This document shows, piece by piece, positions 53,988-64,000 of a stretch of 64,000 nucleotides of DNA. Below the pieces are notes generated by a model, which worked only from the letters and a program-made list of their open reading frames with translations, made no database searches and was not told the DNA's origin. Position numbers and translations under genes: made by a program. Position 1 is the stretch's first letter; the number at the start of each line of letters is the position of its first letter. The stretch is from Anticarsia gemmatalis. Lineage: Eukaryota > Arthropoda > Insecta > Lepidoptera > Erebidae. Location of the stretch: positions 694,501 to 758,500 of the forward strand of contig NC_134757.1 of assembly GCF_050436995.1 (NCBI RefSeq), read 5' to 3'.

Positions 53988-56557
53988 CTGTAAAATATAA
54001 TGAGAGTTTGCTAATGCTAATGCTAAAAAAGGATAAATTAAAGCTTTGTTTTGCGTAAAATAGTTAATTAAATAAAATTCTTGGTGTTTAAGTAAAATAA
54101 AAGTTTTAATCAGCGCCTCTACTTAAATATTTAAGAAACAAACCACCAGCTGTTTCAGCAGCGTCGTTGTTTTGCTTACAACCTCTTTTTGGTAAAAAAA
54201 AAGTGTTCCTGTTATTAAGAATTACCTGCGTGATATTCGCTGCCTTGTCACTCAGCAAACATATGACGTCATTGTTGTTGTAACTATACATCGCTTGGCA
54301 CTCCGCCGAGCTTAGGATCGACGCTGATATGGACTTGAGGCTCAACGTATCTAACCCTGATTCATTCTGAAATTAACAGAAACTTTAATAGTCATTCAAT
54401 AGGAACGAGTGTTATATTAAGTGGGTAATACCTTTGGCATTAAGCCCCTCATTATACAGCTCTATATAAAAAGTATAACAGGGGTATTTTTCGTTGCAAT
54501 GGCTTCACTATTTTACGAAAAATCTGACTGCTTTAGGTAGTCAATATAATTAAATATAACTTGCAACATAAATATCAGAGTAAAAGCTTGAAAATGGCGT
54601 TACATATTAATCTATGTTAACCCACATGAATATTTAAAGGAATCTACCTAATAGTATTTTAGATATCGACCATCTATATCTCCCGGCCTTCAATAACACA
54701 AGGTTGACACATAATCAAGTATCATTAATTAAAAATACAAAACACAATCATACCTTACTCAAAATCCATCCATAAATAACAACAGCGCCTTTCTTCACCT
54801 CATGATCCACTAGCGCCATCCCGGCACCTTCGAACACCGGCTCTATCCTCATCATGGCAAGATAAGGACCTATCTCCACGTGTATACTGCGCCTGTTCAG
54901 CGAGGAGTTGCCCACAAAGCCGTGGTGTTGGAGTACTGAGGTCACGTTGTGGGCTGAACCGTCTATTAGAGGGTCTACTGCGCCCGCTACTATTGTGTAG
55001 AGGGATTGGTGGTCTGATAAGTTTGTGCTGGAATAGATGTTGCTTTGAGATGAAATATAAAACTGTTGGTGGAATGTAGACGTGTTTTTAGATCTTGGTG
55101 AATAAAATGAACCTTCAATATAATCAATAATCTATGCTGTTCAGTGTTCTGTCATAACCAGGATACATATAAAGTCCAGTCTGAGATGCAGAACCTCTGT
55201 TTGCAAAATATTTTTTGAGTTTAGGCTGATGATATCAAATCTATAGAACAAGTAATATTAATCTTGATATTAACGGAGTTTAAAGGGTAGGTTCTATCGT
55301 ACGTATATACGTATTGTATCATTTTTATGTTTTTGAGTCCCAAATATTAACGTCTCCTTGCGTCCTCTATAGTGTTAGCTATAATCTCATCTAGTTGTAC
55401 TTACCTATTGGCATACAAATTACTCAATATATTGATGCAGTTAGCTGCAGTGAGCACCCATTGAGGCGCGATCAACGTTCCCGCGCAAGTTTGTGCAGTC
55501 ACATTTGACAGAGTTTCAAATATGGCCACCAAAAATGGCGCGCTTTTCACTGACGTATCATTCTTCCGTTCAGTAATATTTGGTTTATTTTCATTAAAAG
55601 TACGACGAAAAACTTGACTCGAATCATCGGTTTGTAAATAGGTTGGTTTTTCAAAAAAATCGTCGACATTTGTATCAGGTAAAGTTGCTTCAAGCATAGC
55701 GTTGTATTCGTCATCTTGTGAATCGTTACCGGAGTCTTTCAAGAGCGAAGAAGGTTTTTCTTTAGAGTTAGATTTAAACGTAGGCACTATATCAACTTCT
55801 AGCTGTTTTCCAATCGCTCTCAGGATTTGATCTGATATGCCGATGTCACATTGTCGTAATACTGGCGTGTAACTACTGTAGTTATTCGGCGTGTTATTTA
55901 TCACCGTTTCATTTAGAGAATTGTAGAAACCTGTTTACCAAAAAACCAAACAATTAAATTTGTCCGAAGTTTAAGATTCCATGATATAACTCAGATACAT
56001 GCCTAGTATTCTTTTTATAATGCACTCGAAATTTTATTTAACTTTGAACAGAATATCAGTTTAATAGGGTTGCTCGATAAGTTAGAATTAAAAATACTTT
56101 TTAGAAGCAGCTTTTCTTACTGTAAAGGAGATACCAAACCGCCATCCTACTTTTAAAAGTCTTTCAACTGTAAGTACGTATAATTTTGTTGTTATCTCTG
56201 CATTGCCCTTTATAGTGATGTATGTGTATAAAGTTTTACAAAAACTTACTAATTCAATGTCAAATATAAAGTGGCGGTAGAACGGAGTTACTTTTGAATA
56301 CAGGGATTGCTTTAAAATGGAAAGAAATGGGCGTGTTTAAGGTCAATTACACTATTTGAAAAGCTACAATTTTATTCATAGCGATATTTAGTATCAAAAA
56401 CCCGAAAAACGAACTCGTCGCTAGCTATTTATGCGAGCTTATTTCTATAACCAAATCAACCCCAAATTTTCCAGAATTCTACGGTACAAAACAAAGTAAG
56501 CAGTTACTCACCCATTAATTGATCTAATAGGAACACGTAGACCACTACGTTCGACAT
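53838..56557 (-). CDS. Secreted trypsin-fold serine protease homologue, catalytically degenerate
   Basis: CDS exons: 56557-56512, 55930-55405, 55027-54754, 54366-54226, 53987-53838. They sum to 1137 nt (378 aa plus TGA) with matching phases. A short hydrophobic signal (MSNVVVYVFLLDQLMG) is followed by an acidic, Asn/Ser-rich region of about 110 residues and then a chymotrypsin-fold domain. Fold marks: TCAGTLIAPQWVLTAANC (disulphide pair around the active-site His), WILSK, ICLLSD and SSGGPVI. The active site is altered: His57 is Asn (TAANC for TAAHC), the Asp102 position is Tyr (PYLAMMRI for NDIALLKL-type), and the GDSGGP motif is QLSSGGP, so Ser195 remains but Gly193 and Asp194 do not. It should be a non-catalytic homologue; such proteins act as cofactors in insect melanisation and immune cascades, but no clip domain is evident, so the role is unknown. 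Confidence 0.85.
54226..54366 (-). CDS. Protease homologue exon 4
   Basis: Acceptor AATTTCAG, donor CAG|GTAATT, 47 codons, phase 0/0. Contains SSAECQAMY (the Cys168-type position) and VICLLSD (Cys182-type). Confidence 0.85.
54754..55027 (-). CDS. Protease homologue exon 3
   Basis: Acceptor CTATTCCAG, donor AAG|GTATGA. Encodes LYTIVAGAVDPL, IHVEIGPYLAMMRIEPVF (where the catalytic Asp should be) and VVIYGWILSK, the counterpart of the trypsin CxxxGWG strand. Confidence 0.85.
55405..55930 (-). CDS. Protease homologue exon 2
   Basis: Acceptor GTAAACAG, donor AG|GTAAGT. Carries the acidic low-complexity N-terminal region with several NxS/T sites and the first part of the protease fold, SAPFLVAIFE through CAGTLIAPQWVLTAANC. 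The final Cys is preceded by Asn instead of the catalytic His. Confidence 0.88.
56512..56557 (-). CDS. Protease homologue exon 1 (signal peptide)
   Basis: Encodes the start Met and a short hydrophobic segment VVVYVFLL, ending G|GTGAGT in phase 1. It is the only in-frame ATG upstream that gives a secretion signal. Confidence 0.75.
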
Positions 56558-56880
56558 CTGTGCCGATAATGTGCAGTGTTTGTTACACAATGTGCTATGT
56601 TTACATCACACACTAGAACTCGCTAACTGTAGTTTAACTTGAAAGTGTGTGTAGGTTGTGCATTTCAAGATTTTACAAATTAACCGTATTTTTTTATAGT
56701 GCAATGTTTAGCGAATTTTGTACGACGTAGACGTAGGCGCACGCACACGCAATTATTATTTCCTCGTACGCATTTGCGTACACGTGCGTGTACACAAATT
56801 TTATATCTACTGATCGAAGTTTCGTCCATATATTTCCGATTATATAAAATACTTATTATTCTGGGAAATCTTTATAAATC

Positions 56881-57122
56881 TGTAGCGGCTCGCTACATAC
56901 AGCGACATCTACTGGGACCAGCGCGCAACCAACCACCAAGCGCAGTGTGACTGACGTCACAAGTCCTGAATCGCGCTATCGAAGTTTGCACTGCAACTGA
57001 CTATATATACAAGTTCCCGACTACATCAGTCGGGCAGCCTAGGCCCACCAGGCATGATCACCTCGCCTGGTCGGAGGATCCTCCCTTTGGTTGGAGGAAC
57101 ATGATCACCTCGTTCCTCCACA
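56881..57122 (+). repeat. 5' LTR of the TRIM
   Basis: Has a TATA box at 57002-57009 (TATATATA), a CRE-like TGACGTCA at about 56952-56959 and an initiator-like CATCAGTCGGGCAG. These mark it as a complete promoter LTR. Confidence 0.93.
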
Positions 57123-57123
57123 G

Positions 57124-57142
57124 TGGTGACCCCGACGTGATT
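57124..57142 (+). other. Primer-binding site, tRNA-Trp
   Basis: TGGTGACCCCGACGTGATT is the exact complement of the insect tRNA-Trp 3' end (from memory, ...AATCACGTCGGGGTCACCA), one base after the LTR. Confidence 0.85.
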
Positions 57143-57430
57143 GGAAGCAGCCTTCACGAAGATCAGACCAGCAGCAGCAAAACCTTCGCACCCTCATCAC
57201 TCCTCATCCCTACAGCAGCAGTCGTACAACTCCAGCCAGCATCTTCGGCCACACCAGGGCACTCCACGAACATGTCGCTCACGCACATGACTGGCATACC
57301 CTACGGCCTCAGCGGCATCCAACCTGGGCATCATCGTCACGCTACTCTGACGCACCCAGGGCACCGCAACGCTTCGTCTCAACTCACCGCAGACAACGAG
57401 CACCTCGCCCCGACTCACTGGGGACACTTC

Positions 57431-57486
57431 ACCGCACACCGCACACCGCACACCGCACACCGCACACCGCACACCGCACACCGCAC
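57431..57486 (+). repeat. Tandem repeat, 8 copies of ACCGCAC
   Basis: Eight exact 7 bp units in the internal region of the TRIM. The length makes it likely to vary between copies of the element. Confidence 0.9.
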
Positions 57487-57595
57487 CTCTCCGACTCACT
57501 GGGACTAGCGGCATACAGTTCCGACTCACTGGAACTCATCAATGCATGGCACTGGAGAGACTGCCTGACATGAAGAGAAGATCGACCTACGGTCT

Positions 57596-57607
57596 GAGGG
57601 GGAGTGA
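57596..57607 (+). other. Polypurine tract of the TRIM
   Basis: GAGGGGGAGTGA ends directly at the first base of the 3' LTR, as expected for plus-strand priming. Confidence 0.75.
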
Positions 57608-57849
57608 TGTAGCGGCTCGCTACATACAGCGACATCTACTGGGACCAGCGCGCAACCAACCACCAAGCGCAGTGTGACTGACGTCACAAGTCCTGAATCG
57701 CGCTATCGAAGTTTGCACTGCAACTGACTATATATACAAGTTCCCGACTACATCAGTCGGGCAGCCTAGGCCCACCAGGCATGATCACCTCGCCTGGTCG
57801 GAGGATCCTCCCTTTGGTTGGAGGAACATGATCACCTCGTTCCTCCACA
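57608..57849 (+). repeat. 3' LTR of the TRIM
   Basis: Same length as the 5' LTR and no difference found on reading both. The TATA box is at 57729-57736. Confidence 0.93.
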
Positions 57850-57853
57850 AATC

Positions 57854-60486
57854 AATTAAGTTACAGATAAAAGCTGAGTAGTGTAGGTATGTCAGAATTA
57901 TCAAATCAGAATACGTGTTTGTATACAAAATATTTGTTTGTGTGTAAAAAAAACATCGAGTTTACAATAATTCAAAATATTTAATTTGATTCATTTGTTC
58001 AGACATTCACAACCTTTACACACAAGCATTTATTACAATATTGCGATATCTTATACAAATAAATACAGCGTATTGTAAGTACCCATATTTTATATTAGAA
58101 TCTTTTACATCCAACTGTCTTGGTGTTGCAATGTCTAAAAATCATTCTGGTTTAAAACAAAAAATATATATCTTTTCACAGCCAATGCTTGATATTCGCG
58201 AGGATTCCATTTAAATTTAAGACCCAATATGTAAATTTTGATTATCCACAATGTCTTTCTTATATTTTAGACAAAATATGGGCAATGGGCACGAAATCGA
58301 ATCCTCGGATATATCAGCCGGTGCTAGTGAAAGAAACTAAACAAAAACAGTTTTGCAGATTCTAGAACTGGGTAAATAAAGATTTTTTTTATTAATTTCA
58401 AAGCCGCAATATCTAAGCTAAGCTAAAGAAGACCATCGACCACAAGAGAAAGTTGTTGACCATAGTCAATTTTAAATAGTTTTCGTTGTTCTTAGTTAAC
58501 ACATGTCATGTCATTATCTTGCAGATGATTCTATGTCCCGCATGTTCCCATTTAATGCTATGGCCTTAATAGCAAGGTGAAAATTTAAACATCACTCAAT
58601 TTTAAGCAGCACACAGTATTTCTGTCCTAAAATATAGTTCAATATGATAGAGGCAATGTGATATTTAAAGCTTTACTTAAAGTTGAGACATGTTTAGTGT
58701 TGAAACATCAATAACTAATCTTTTGTGGTCGATTAAAACATTAGATATTATTAATTTAAATGCATTGTATAACAAGAAATGCTTACCTATATTTACAATA
58801 ATTTCCTCTATTATAATAGAAATTGTAAAATTTGTAAATATTTATATTTTACAACGTTTTTTAGTAATCAATCACTGTCCCACTCTTGGGCACATTATTA
58901 CAACAGTCGATTAATTGTCCAGCAAGAAGTTAACAAATTGTAATAATTATAAAAATCTACTATAGTTCAGTTGTCTTAGATTGGCCAAAAAATCCTTAAT
59001 AATGATTGCCCAAAGAATGTTAAAAGAGGTTACTTACAATCTTTCGTGCCGCAGACCGTGTAACCGGGCTAAGATATTGATGGAATAGAGAGTGTATCTG
59101 TGTATTGTGCACACAATATACCACTACAAAAATGCAAATTTTGGCTCGTTTTTAAACAGGCCACTATGATCTAACATTAGCCAGGACAATATTATATTAA
59201 ATTTTATCCAATGAATATCTAAATAACTAAACTATAGTAGGTCTTTACTAATGGTAACTAAATGCATGTATGACAAGTGTTTTTAAAAATATTTTTATTT
59301 ATATTGTAACAAAAACCACCATTTTGTTATAAGGCGATAATGTGAATGTACTTTTATACTTTTTATTTTATTGCTATTTTTTATTTAGAATAATTTGTTC
59401 ATTATTTAAAGAACTATTTTACAAAAACTGTTTAGTAATCTATAAAAGTTATAACTAGCATTTTCTAGAGAAAACAGTTCTACACTGAACTCAAGATAGA
59501 ACTATGTCGTTAGTAAAATCTTTAACTGACATCTCAATGCTCTATTTAAGGTCATTTCTAAAAGTATTTGCGACGCTTATTGTTAGTTTCTTCACTGGTT
59601 GTTAAAGCAACAATGGGTTAAACACCCGTTGGAGCAGACATCTAAATGATGGGTGCCCAATTTGTTAAAAGTAATTAAGTTACACTCTGTATAATACTAC
59701 TTAACAAAAATCTATGAATGCATGAGAGTGTTAAATAACTTTAAACAGTATTATCTATCTATCTATACAAATTATGAGGAAAAATTATAAAATAGCATCT
59801 GTTCTTCTGCATTTTTAAATTACGATACCTTTTTACATCAGTAGTCGTTTTAAAACGCTATCGTAACCTTGCTATAATATTTTTTGTTATACAAATTACA
59901 ATATTTGTATAACAAAAATATTATAGCAAGGTTACGATAGTTTACGACACGTTATATTTTTGTCTTGTAAAAAACATGCTGACTTACATATTACATTATG
60001 TATATCTGAATCCGACTAGATGTTGATAAAAAACTTCTTTGTTGCAATCTGTAAACATAAAACAAATATGTAATGATTTAAATATTAATATATATAATAA
60101 CAGTAGTCGTCGCCATTATTGAAATTGGTCTTATACATATCATCGCATCGCATATCGCTGCACTTATGGTTTGCAGTTTCATGTCGACTACAGTCTGTTT
60201 AAAAGTATATTCAAAGTACATCGATATCATAGCTTAAATTAGACACATGACTGAGAATGTAAATCTCCAAAAAGTACTCGCAAAACAAGAGCTTTTCCTT
60301 GTACAAGAAAAGTTTTTTCTATAACACAAAATCGCTAACAGGACCTAAACGCGATAAGAATTTTAAGGTTTACACTTCTTTGACGAAAAACGAAACCGCG
60401 ATAAATTAAAACTTTGGTCTTTTCTAAGATAAAAACATTAACCTTAAACAAAAGCCTTAAAAGAAAATTATTATTAGCACATACCT
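57854..60486. other. Region between the TRIM and the ICMT stop codon
   Basis: AT-rich with no supported gene. Probably includes the ICMT 3' UTR at its right end. Holds a composite-repeat fragment (about 59040-59130) and the hairpin at 59858-59940. Confidence 0.5.
59858..59940. repeat. Near-perfect hairpin, about 38 bp stem
   Basis: CTATCGTAACCTTGCTATAA... runs to ...ATACAAAT, then a six-base loop TACAAT, then the reverse complement with a single extra T as the only flaw. About 640 bp past the ICMT stop codon, in the transcribed direction. It may be a young MITE or a miRNA-like precursor. Confidence 0.8.
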
Positions 60487-60705
60487 TCAATAACTCCAAT
60501 GGTCCTCTTTAACCTTCTGTGCGTTATTCTGTGCAGTGTATCCTGGTATGAAGGGCAGACCGGTGGGCACCTTGTCCTGGTAGGCGACGTACTCCGGCCC
60601 AAAGAACGTGAGCAGTGTCAGCTCCTCGGCGTACACGCGTTCACGGAAGAACGCCCACGAGGCTAGCGTGTAGATGATTATGCATACTGGGTTTAGAAGA
60701 GTGAG
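60487..60705 (-). CDS. ICMT: ICMT exon 5
   Basis: Acceptor TTTTCCAG. Encodes the last membrane segment, the catalytic EEL..L..FFGPEY motif and VPTGLPFIPG, then a 17-residue tail and TGA. Confidence 0.96.
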   Translation of the reverse strand, partial: LTLLNPVCIIIYTLASWAFFRERVYAEELTLLTFFGPEYVAYQDKVPTGLPFIPGYTAQNNAQKVKEDHWSY

Positions 60706-63211
60706 CTGGAAAAAAATATTAGTTATGGTTCAGGAATATTCAGTCTTATTATACTTTATTCCTTGAATTTAGAAAGGGATGATACAGATGATACCTTATG
60801 ACGTTGTATAAAAGTATAAATGCGAAAATTTGTGAGGATTTGTTTTTGTTTTACATAAAAACTACATAATGGAAAATATTTATGGACTTAAGCATGGATA
60901 TAGTTCACGACTAAGTCAAACACATGTTACTTTTCCCAAATATCACTGAGGCGATGAAAGTTTAAACTAATGGAACCGTGTGGGTCAGCTAGTATTACGA
61001 CTATTACGTGAGACATATTAAAATATATATAGTTATTGTACCTGTGTGCCAATAGACCAGTAGAACCAGCCGACATAGCTGGGGTGTCGACAGAGAGAGT
61101 ACACGCCATGCGTCACCAGCCTATGATCTGGTCGCTTTACAAACTGCACCTGTGGCAAATTATGGGTTCTCATTATACAGTGAAGAAATAATTCATAACA
61201 AAAGGTAGAATTGTAGACTAATTCATACCGGCAGCTGCATGTCGACATGTCTATGTTTCAATAGGTGTTTTTACACACACAATACGGCGCGGACAGATGG
61301 ACGCGGCGCGCGCTCTTTTCTTTGGTGTTTCACGCGCGAAAGAGCGTGTGTGTAAAGACACCTAATGTCGAAGAGCATGACGACATAGAACGATGGAATA
61401 TGCTGCTCTGTATGACTACAGTCTAAACAATACGCGAGTTCAAATTGTCGTGGCAAGTGCAGACACTTCACACTGCCGTCTGTAGTCTAAAGTTTACAGT
61501 TGTTTGAAAAATTTGTAATAGTTTTAGCCATTGAGGGTGTGGTGAGAGTAAATTAAAATTTAAATTATGTGACTGCTTAAAAATATATCTTACAGTATGA
61601 TTGAAGTTGGTCCTGGCTGTGAACATAGCAGATTTTCTGAGCATCTCTCCTGTGATACATGTTATAACACCTATTGCTGACACCCAGAAGAAACTCTTCA
61701 TATCTGTAACAAATAATGTCATTTACAGTGGCACAAAAATAAAAAGACAGATTTTGCATTGGTTTAGTAATTTGCCCAGCAGTGGGACAGTCATTGGTTA
61801 AAAATTGGTGACTTGAACAAGGTGGCCACCTAATGCATGTACTAGATAATATAATTTAGCTTAAATAATCTTGTGGTAATATGTTTAAATAGTACTATAA
61901 TATATTATACAGAGGGAATTAGTACCTATTGTATGTCAAATTACCTACAAAGCTATGTGCCCTTCTGGCCCAATGCTAAACATCAACAAGCAACCAGGAA
62001 GGGAAAGTAATAGCATTATAATTATTCTATGTATAGCAGGTGATATAATAGATATCAAAGCCTTGGTTTGACTGCATAATCAAGGCAAAGAAGCCCTACA
62101 CAAATAGTAGGTTGAATAAATAATGTAACAAAAGTACCGATTTTAGTTTACTCCATATTATTATGTACTAGCTGACAGCCTAACAGCCAATTTTTAATAA
62201 ATAATAATAAATCACTTTTTCTCTTTTTTCTTTTATCTTCTGGTATGCTGAAGCACTGATCAGTGCCAACCCCATTATATGCGAAACATACTCGTGAGAT
62301 CCCAGTGGTCTGCAGACCACAGGTTAAGCTTTTGTTTAAGAAAAAAATACTCACTGGGGAAGAAATAGTACTCCACAGCCCATTCAATCCAGCTAGCGAC
62401 CGCAGCAAGCCCGTACTGAACACTATGGTTCAGTATAAATGAGTCTATCGTCAGAGTCCTGGGGTTGGTCAGTGCTACAGACAGGAACTCCGAGAAATGG
62501 AACATGGATAATATCATGGTGTAGAGACCAAAGACTCTCCAGCCATTGTCAAATGTGGTGAGGTACAAGCCCAGGGAGAATGCTGCTCCGAGGAATGCTG
62601 ATCGGATTGACACCTGAAATTAAAGATATATATACTTCAAGGTTTGTTTACTCAAGGTTGTTTAAGTAATTTTATAGTATGGTGGTTTATTTATTAGGAA
62701 CGTTAATATAGGTACATCAATTAGTATTTTTAAAGAATGTTAATATACATCCACGCAAAAAACATCTTTTATATGTTAACACATAAAAACACATTGCTAA
62801 CATTATTCCTCACATCATTTAGATGATTTTATTAAAATCATCATGACTCATCTTAACCCAGATGTTATTTAGAAGCCCAATTACTCACACAGTGATTACT
62901 GTGCTCAATTAATTACTAAAATGCATACCATTGTAAGCAAAGATTCAGTTTTCAATTACAAAATTATTTTAGCTAATCTAATAAGAAAATCTTACCTCGT
63001 AAATGAAACCCGTGTAGCAGTATCTCAAAATGAAGTTAAATAGACAAAAATACAACGCCGGGCCCCAATATGTTAACGCCCATAGCTCCGAAGAGAACCC
63101 AAGAACACTTCCCGAGAAGAACGATATCGTAAATATTAATGCAGACACTGTAAAACATATTATCGCCTGTTTTCCGCCGGGACAAATATTTTTCCACCTT
63201 AACAGATCCAT
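60487..63211 (-). CDS. ICMT: Protein-S-isoprenylcysteine O-methyltransferase (ICMT, Ste14)
   Basis: ICMT is an ER membrane enzyme that methylates the C-terminal prenylcysteine of CAAX proteins such as Ras and lamins, using S-adenosylmethionine. CDS exons: 63211-62996, 62613-62355, 61703-61594, 61149-61042, 60705-60487. They sum to 912 nt (303 aa plus TGA) with matching phases. Family marks in order: hydrophobic membrane segments in the N-terminal half, FHFSEFLSVALTNPRTLTID with FILNHS, GEMLRKSAMFTARTNFNH, HGVYSLCRHPSYVGWFYWSI (the SAM-binding RHPxYxGW core), and FFGPEYVAYQDKVPTGLPFI at the C terminus. Human ICMT is 284 aa with the same blocks. Start chosen at MDLLRWKN; an in-frame ATG at 63301 would add 30 residues. 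A MITE sits in intron 3. Confidence 0.97.
61042..61149 (-). CDS. ICMT: ICMT exon 4 (methyl-donor binding core)
   Basis: Acceptor TGCCACAG, donor CAG|GTACAA, 36 codons. Contains HRLVTHGVYSLCRHPSYVGW and FYWSIGTQ, nearly identical to the human SAM-binding segment. Confidence 0.97.
61262..61364. mobile_element. MITE, CTTTACACACACGCTCT family, copy 2
   Basis: The ends TAGGTGTTTTTACACACAC and, reversed, TAGGTGTCTTTACACACACG, with a TA duplication, match the element at 42808-42978. It lies in the ICMT intron between exons 3 and 4. Confidence 0.75.
61594..61703 (-). CDS. ICMT: ICMT exon 3
   Basis: Acceptor TTGTTACAG, donor ACT|GTAAGA. Encodes FFWVSAIGVITCITGEMLRK and SAMFTARTNFNHT, the counterpart of GECLRKAAMFTAGSNFNH. 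Confidence 0.95.
62355..62613 (-). CDS. ICMT: ICMT exon 2
   Basis: Acceptor AATTTCAG, donor CCCA|GTGAGT, phase 1 out. Encodes IRSAFLGAAFSLGLYL, the FHFSEFLSVA block, and WIEWAVEYYFFP, all matching the human protein in order. Confidence 0.95.
62996..63211 (-). CDS. ICMT: ICMT exon 1
   Basis: 72 codons ending GAG|GTAAGA in phase 0. Encodes two hydrophobic stretches (QAIICFTVSALIFTISFF; LTYWGPALYFCLFNFIL), the first membrane segments of the enzyme. Confidence 0.88.
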
Positions 63212-64000
63212 TTTGCGGAGTGTAACCTGAAAACTGGTGTTATATGAACGGTTATTGCTTGCCCTCGTTAATTTTAAACCATATCCCGGTATTTTTTGCA
63301 AGCAATCATTGAAAAGTTGCGAATTTTCCTCAACATTAACATGAAAATAACATTTTCCGCAAGTCCTCTGAGATTTATGTCACTTGATTGTCATTTGGAC
63401 ATTGACAGCAATTAATATTACAATCCGTTCTACGTCAGATAGTAAGGTCGAACATTTATTAGATTACATGTGTGACATGTATGATGTATGAACAATTTAC
63501 AAATTGAGAACAAAAGTTTTCTTTGCTAATTATTATAAATTGTTAATGGACCTGTATTATAACACTCGGCAAGTATCTGAACATATTTTAATCTTATAAT
63601 CCATTTAATCATTGTAGCCATGGCAACACGAAGTTTGTTTGACAACTTAAAATTCATCCGTTTTCTGTGAACATTTCGATGTTTGTTGTGCTAAAGCAGC
63701 ATTGTAATTGGTTACTTAGACATAAACTTTACTTTTATCAAGACGTGATTGGTTATCAACAGTCAAGTATAACTTAACCTGATTCATGTAATTGAAAACC
63801 TCCTCAATTGTATTTAAAATTCTTGCTACTGAAGTACTGATATTTCCACCAATATTCGTAAATATATTTCGAAAACAAATAACAGTCCACAATTTATCTT
63901 CTTTCGGATAACTACAAATGAGAAAGTAAACTATAGCTAGTGATCGCTCCGGGGCCGGTTAAAATACTTATTAACTGACGTAATCGTCCGTGACAACATC
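63212..64000. other. Upstream region of ICMT
   Basis: AT-rich promoter side of ICMT. No coding exon recognised to the right edge. A perfect X-box lies at 63614-63627. Confidence 0.5.
63614..63627. promoter_or_regulatory. Perfect RFX X-box
   Basis: GTAGCCATGGCAAC fits the RFX consensus GTHNYYATRRNAAC at every position. Such sites commonly lie within about 150 bp of start codons of ciliary genes. It is about 400 bp upstream of the ICMT start and may instead serve a divergent gene off the right edge. Confidence 0.6.

Larger units (their letters stand above)
57101..57508 (+). pseudogene. Internal ORF of the TRIM, possible gag relic
   Basis: 135-codon frame that begins inside the 5' LTR and crosses the primer-binding site. 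It is rich in Ser, Thr, His and Pro and ends in a His-Thr-Ala repeat made by the 7 bp tandem array. No gag motif such as a CCHC zinc knuckle is seen, so a coding role is doubtful. Confidence 0.3.
56881..57849 (+). mobile_element. 969 bp LTR retrotransposon, TRIM type
   Basis: Two direct LTRs of 242 bp (56881-57122, 57608-57849) appear identical by eye, start TGTAGC and end CCACA. The target duplication is AATC (56877-56880, 57850-57853). One base after the 5' LTR is a 19 nt primer-binding site complementary to the 3' end of tRNA-Trp, and a polypurine tract GAGGGGGAGTGA precedes the 3' LTR. The internal 485 bp has no pol genes, so mobility would depend on a related autonomous element. The tRNA-Trp primer and 4 bp duplication are typical of the CsRn1/Kabuki branch of Gypsy-type elements. 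It is inserted about 320 bp upstream of the protease-homologue start codon, so it may affect that gene's promoter. Confidence 0.93.

Noticed and set aside
57197..57529. Minus-strand Cys/Val-rich frame in the TRIM
   Set aside because: Antisense of the 7 bp tandem array, which is open in several frames.

Overview
This window looks like nuclear DNA from a moth or butterfly. Genes are split into many small exons by AT-rich introns, and the introns carry typical lepidopteran dispersed repeats (an AGCTGACCCGCGCAAC family, a CTGCTGGGC family, a GGTCTCTGCCTA family, MITEs and LINE 3' ends). There is no sign of operons, CRISPR arrays or other prokaryotic features. The species cannot be named from the sequence alone.

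Four host genes can be built exon by exon with consistent GT-AG splice phases, all on the minus strand. (1) 29-9575: a rabaptin-5-like endosomal coiled-coil protein; ten exons are visible and the C-terminal part runs off the left edge. (2) 11008-49721: a secreted group III (bee-venom-type) phospholipase A2 of 302 aa in four exons over about 39 kb, including one intron of about 32 kb. (3) 53838-56557: a secreted trypsin-fold serine protease homologue of 378 aa in five exons whose catalytic His and Asp are replaced. (4) 60487-63211: isoprenylcysteine carboxyl methyltransferase (ICMT), 303 aa in five exons, complete.

Most of the rest is intron and transposon sequence. The large PLA2 intron holds a 3.5 kb terminal-inverted-repeat element (31557-35074) with two head-to-head copies of a transposase-like fragment, a 480 bp foldback MITE (39580-40059), 5S-rRNA-derived SINEs, and several protein-like pieces on the minus strand (27.4-28.2 kb and about 36.1 kb) that may be remnants of an unrecognised nested gene. 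A 5'-truncated LINE with an intact reverse-transcriptase frame lies at 12541-14326 in the last PLA2 intron but one. Between the PLA2 and ICMT genes are a 526 bp hAT element with an 8 bp target duplication and a 969 bp LTR element (TRIM type) with apparently identical 242 bp LTRs.

The four genes do not form a pathway. Two encode secreted proteins (PLA2 and the protease homologue), one acts in endosome fusion, and one modifies prenylated proteins at the ER. I found no clear candidate for a wholly new biological system. The most unusual items are the palindromic transposon, the 5S-derived SINE family, the very young TRIM, the degenerate protease active site, and a perfect RFX X-box at the right edge.
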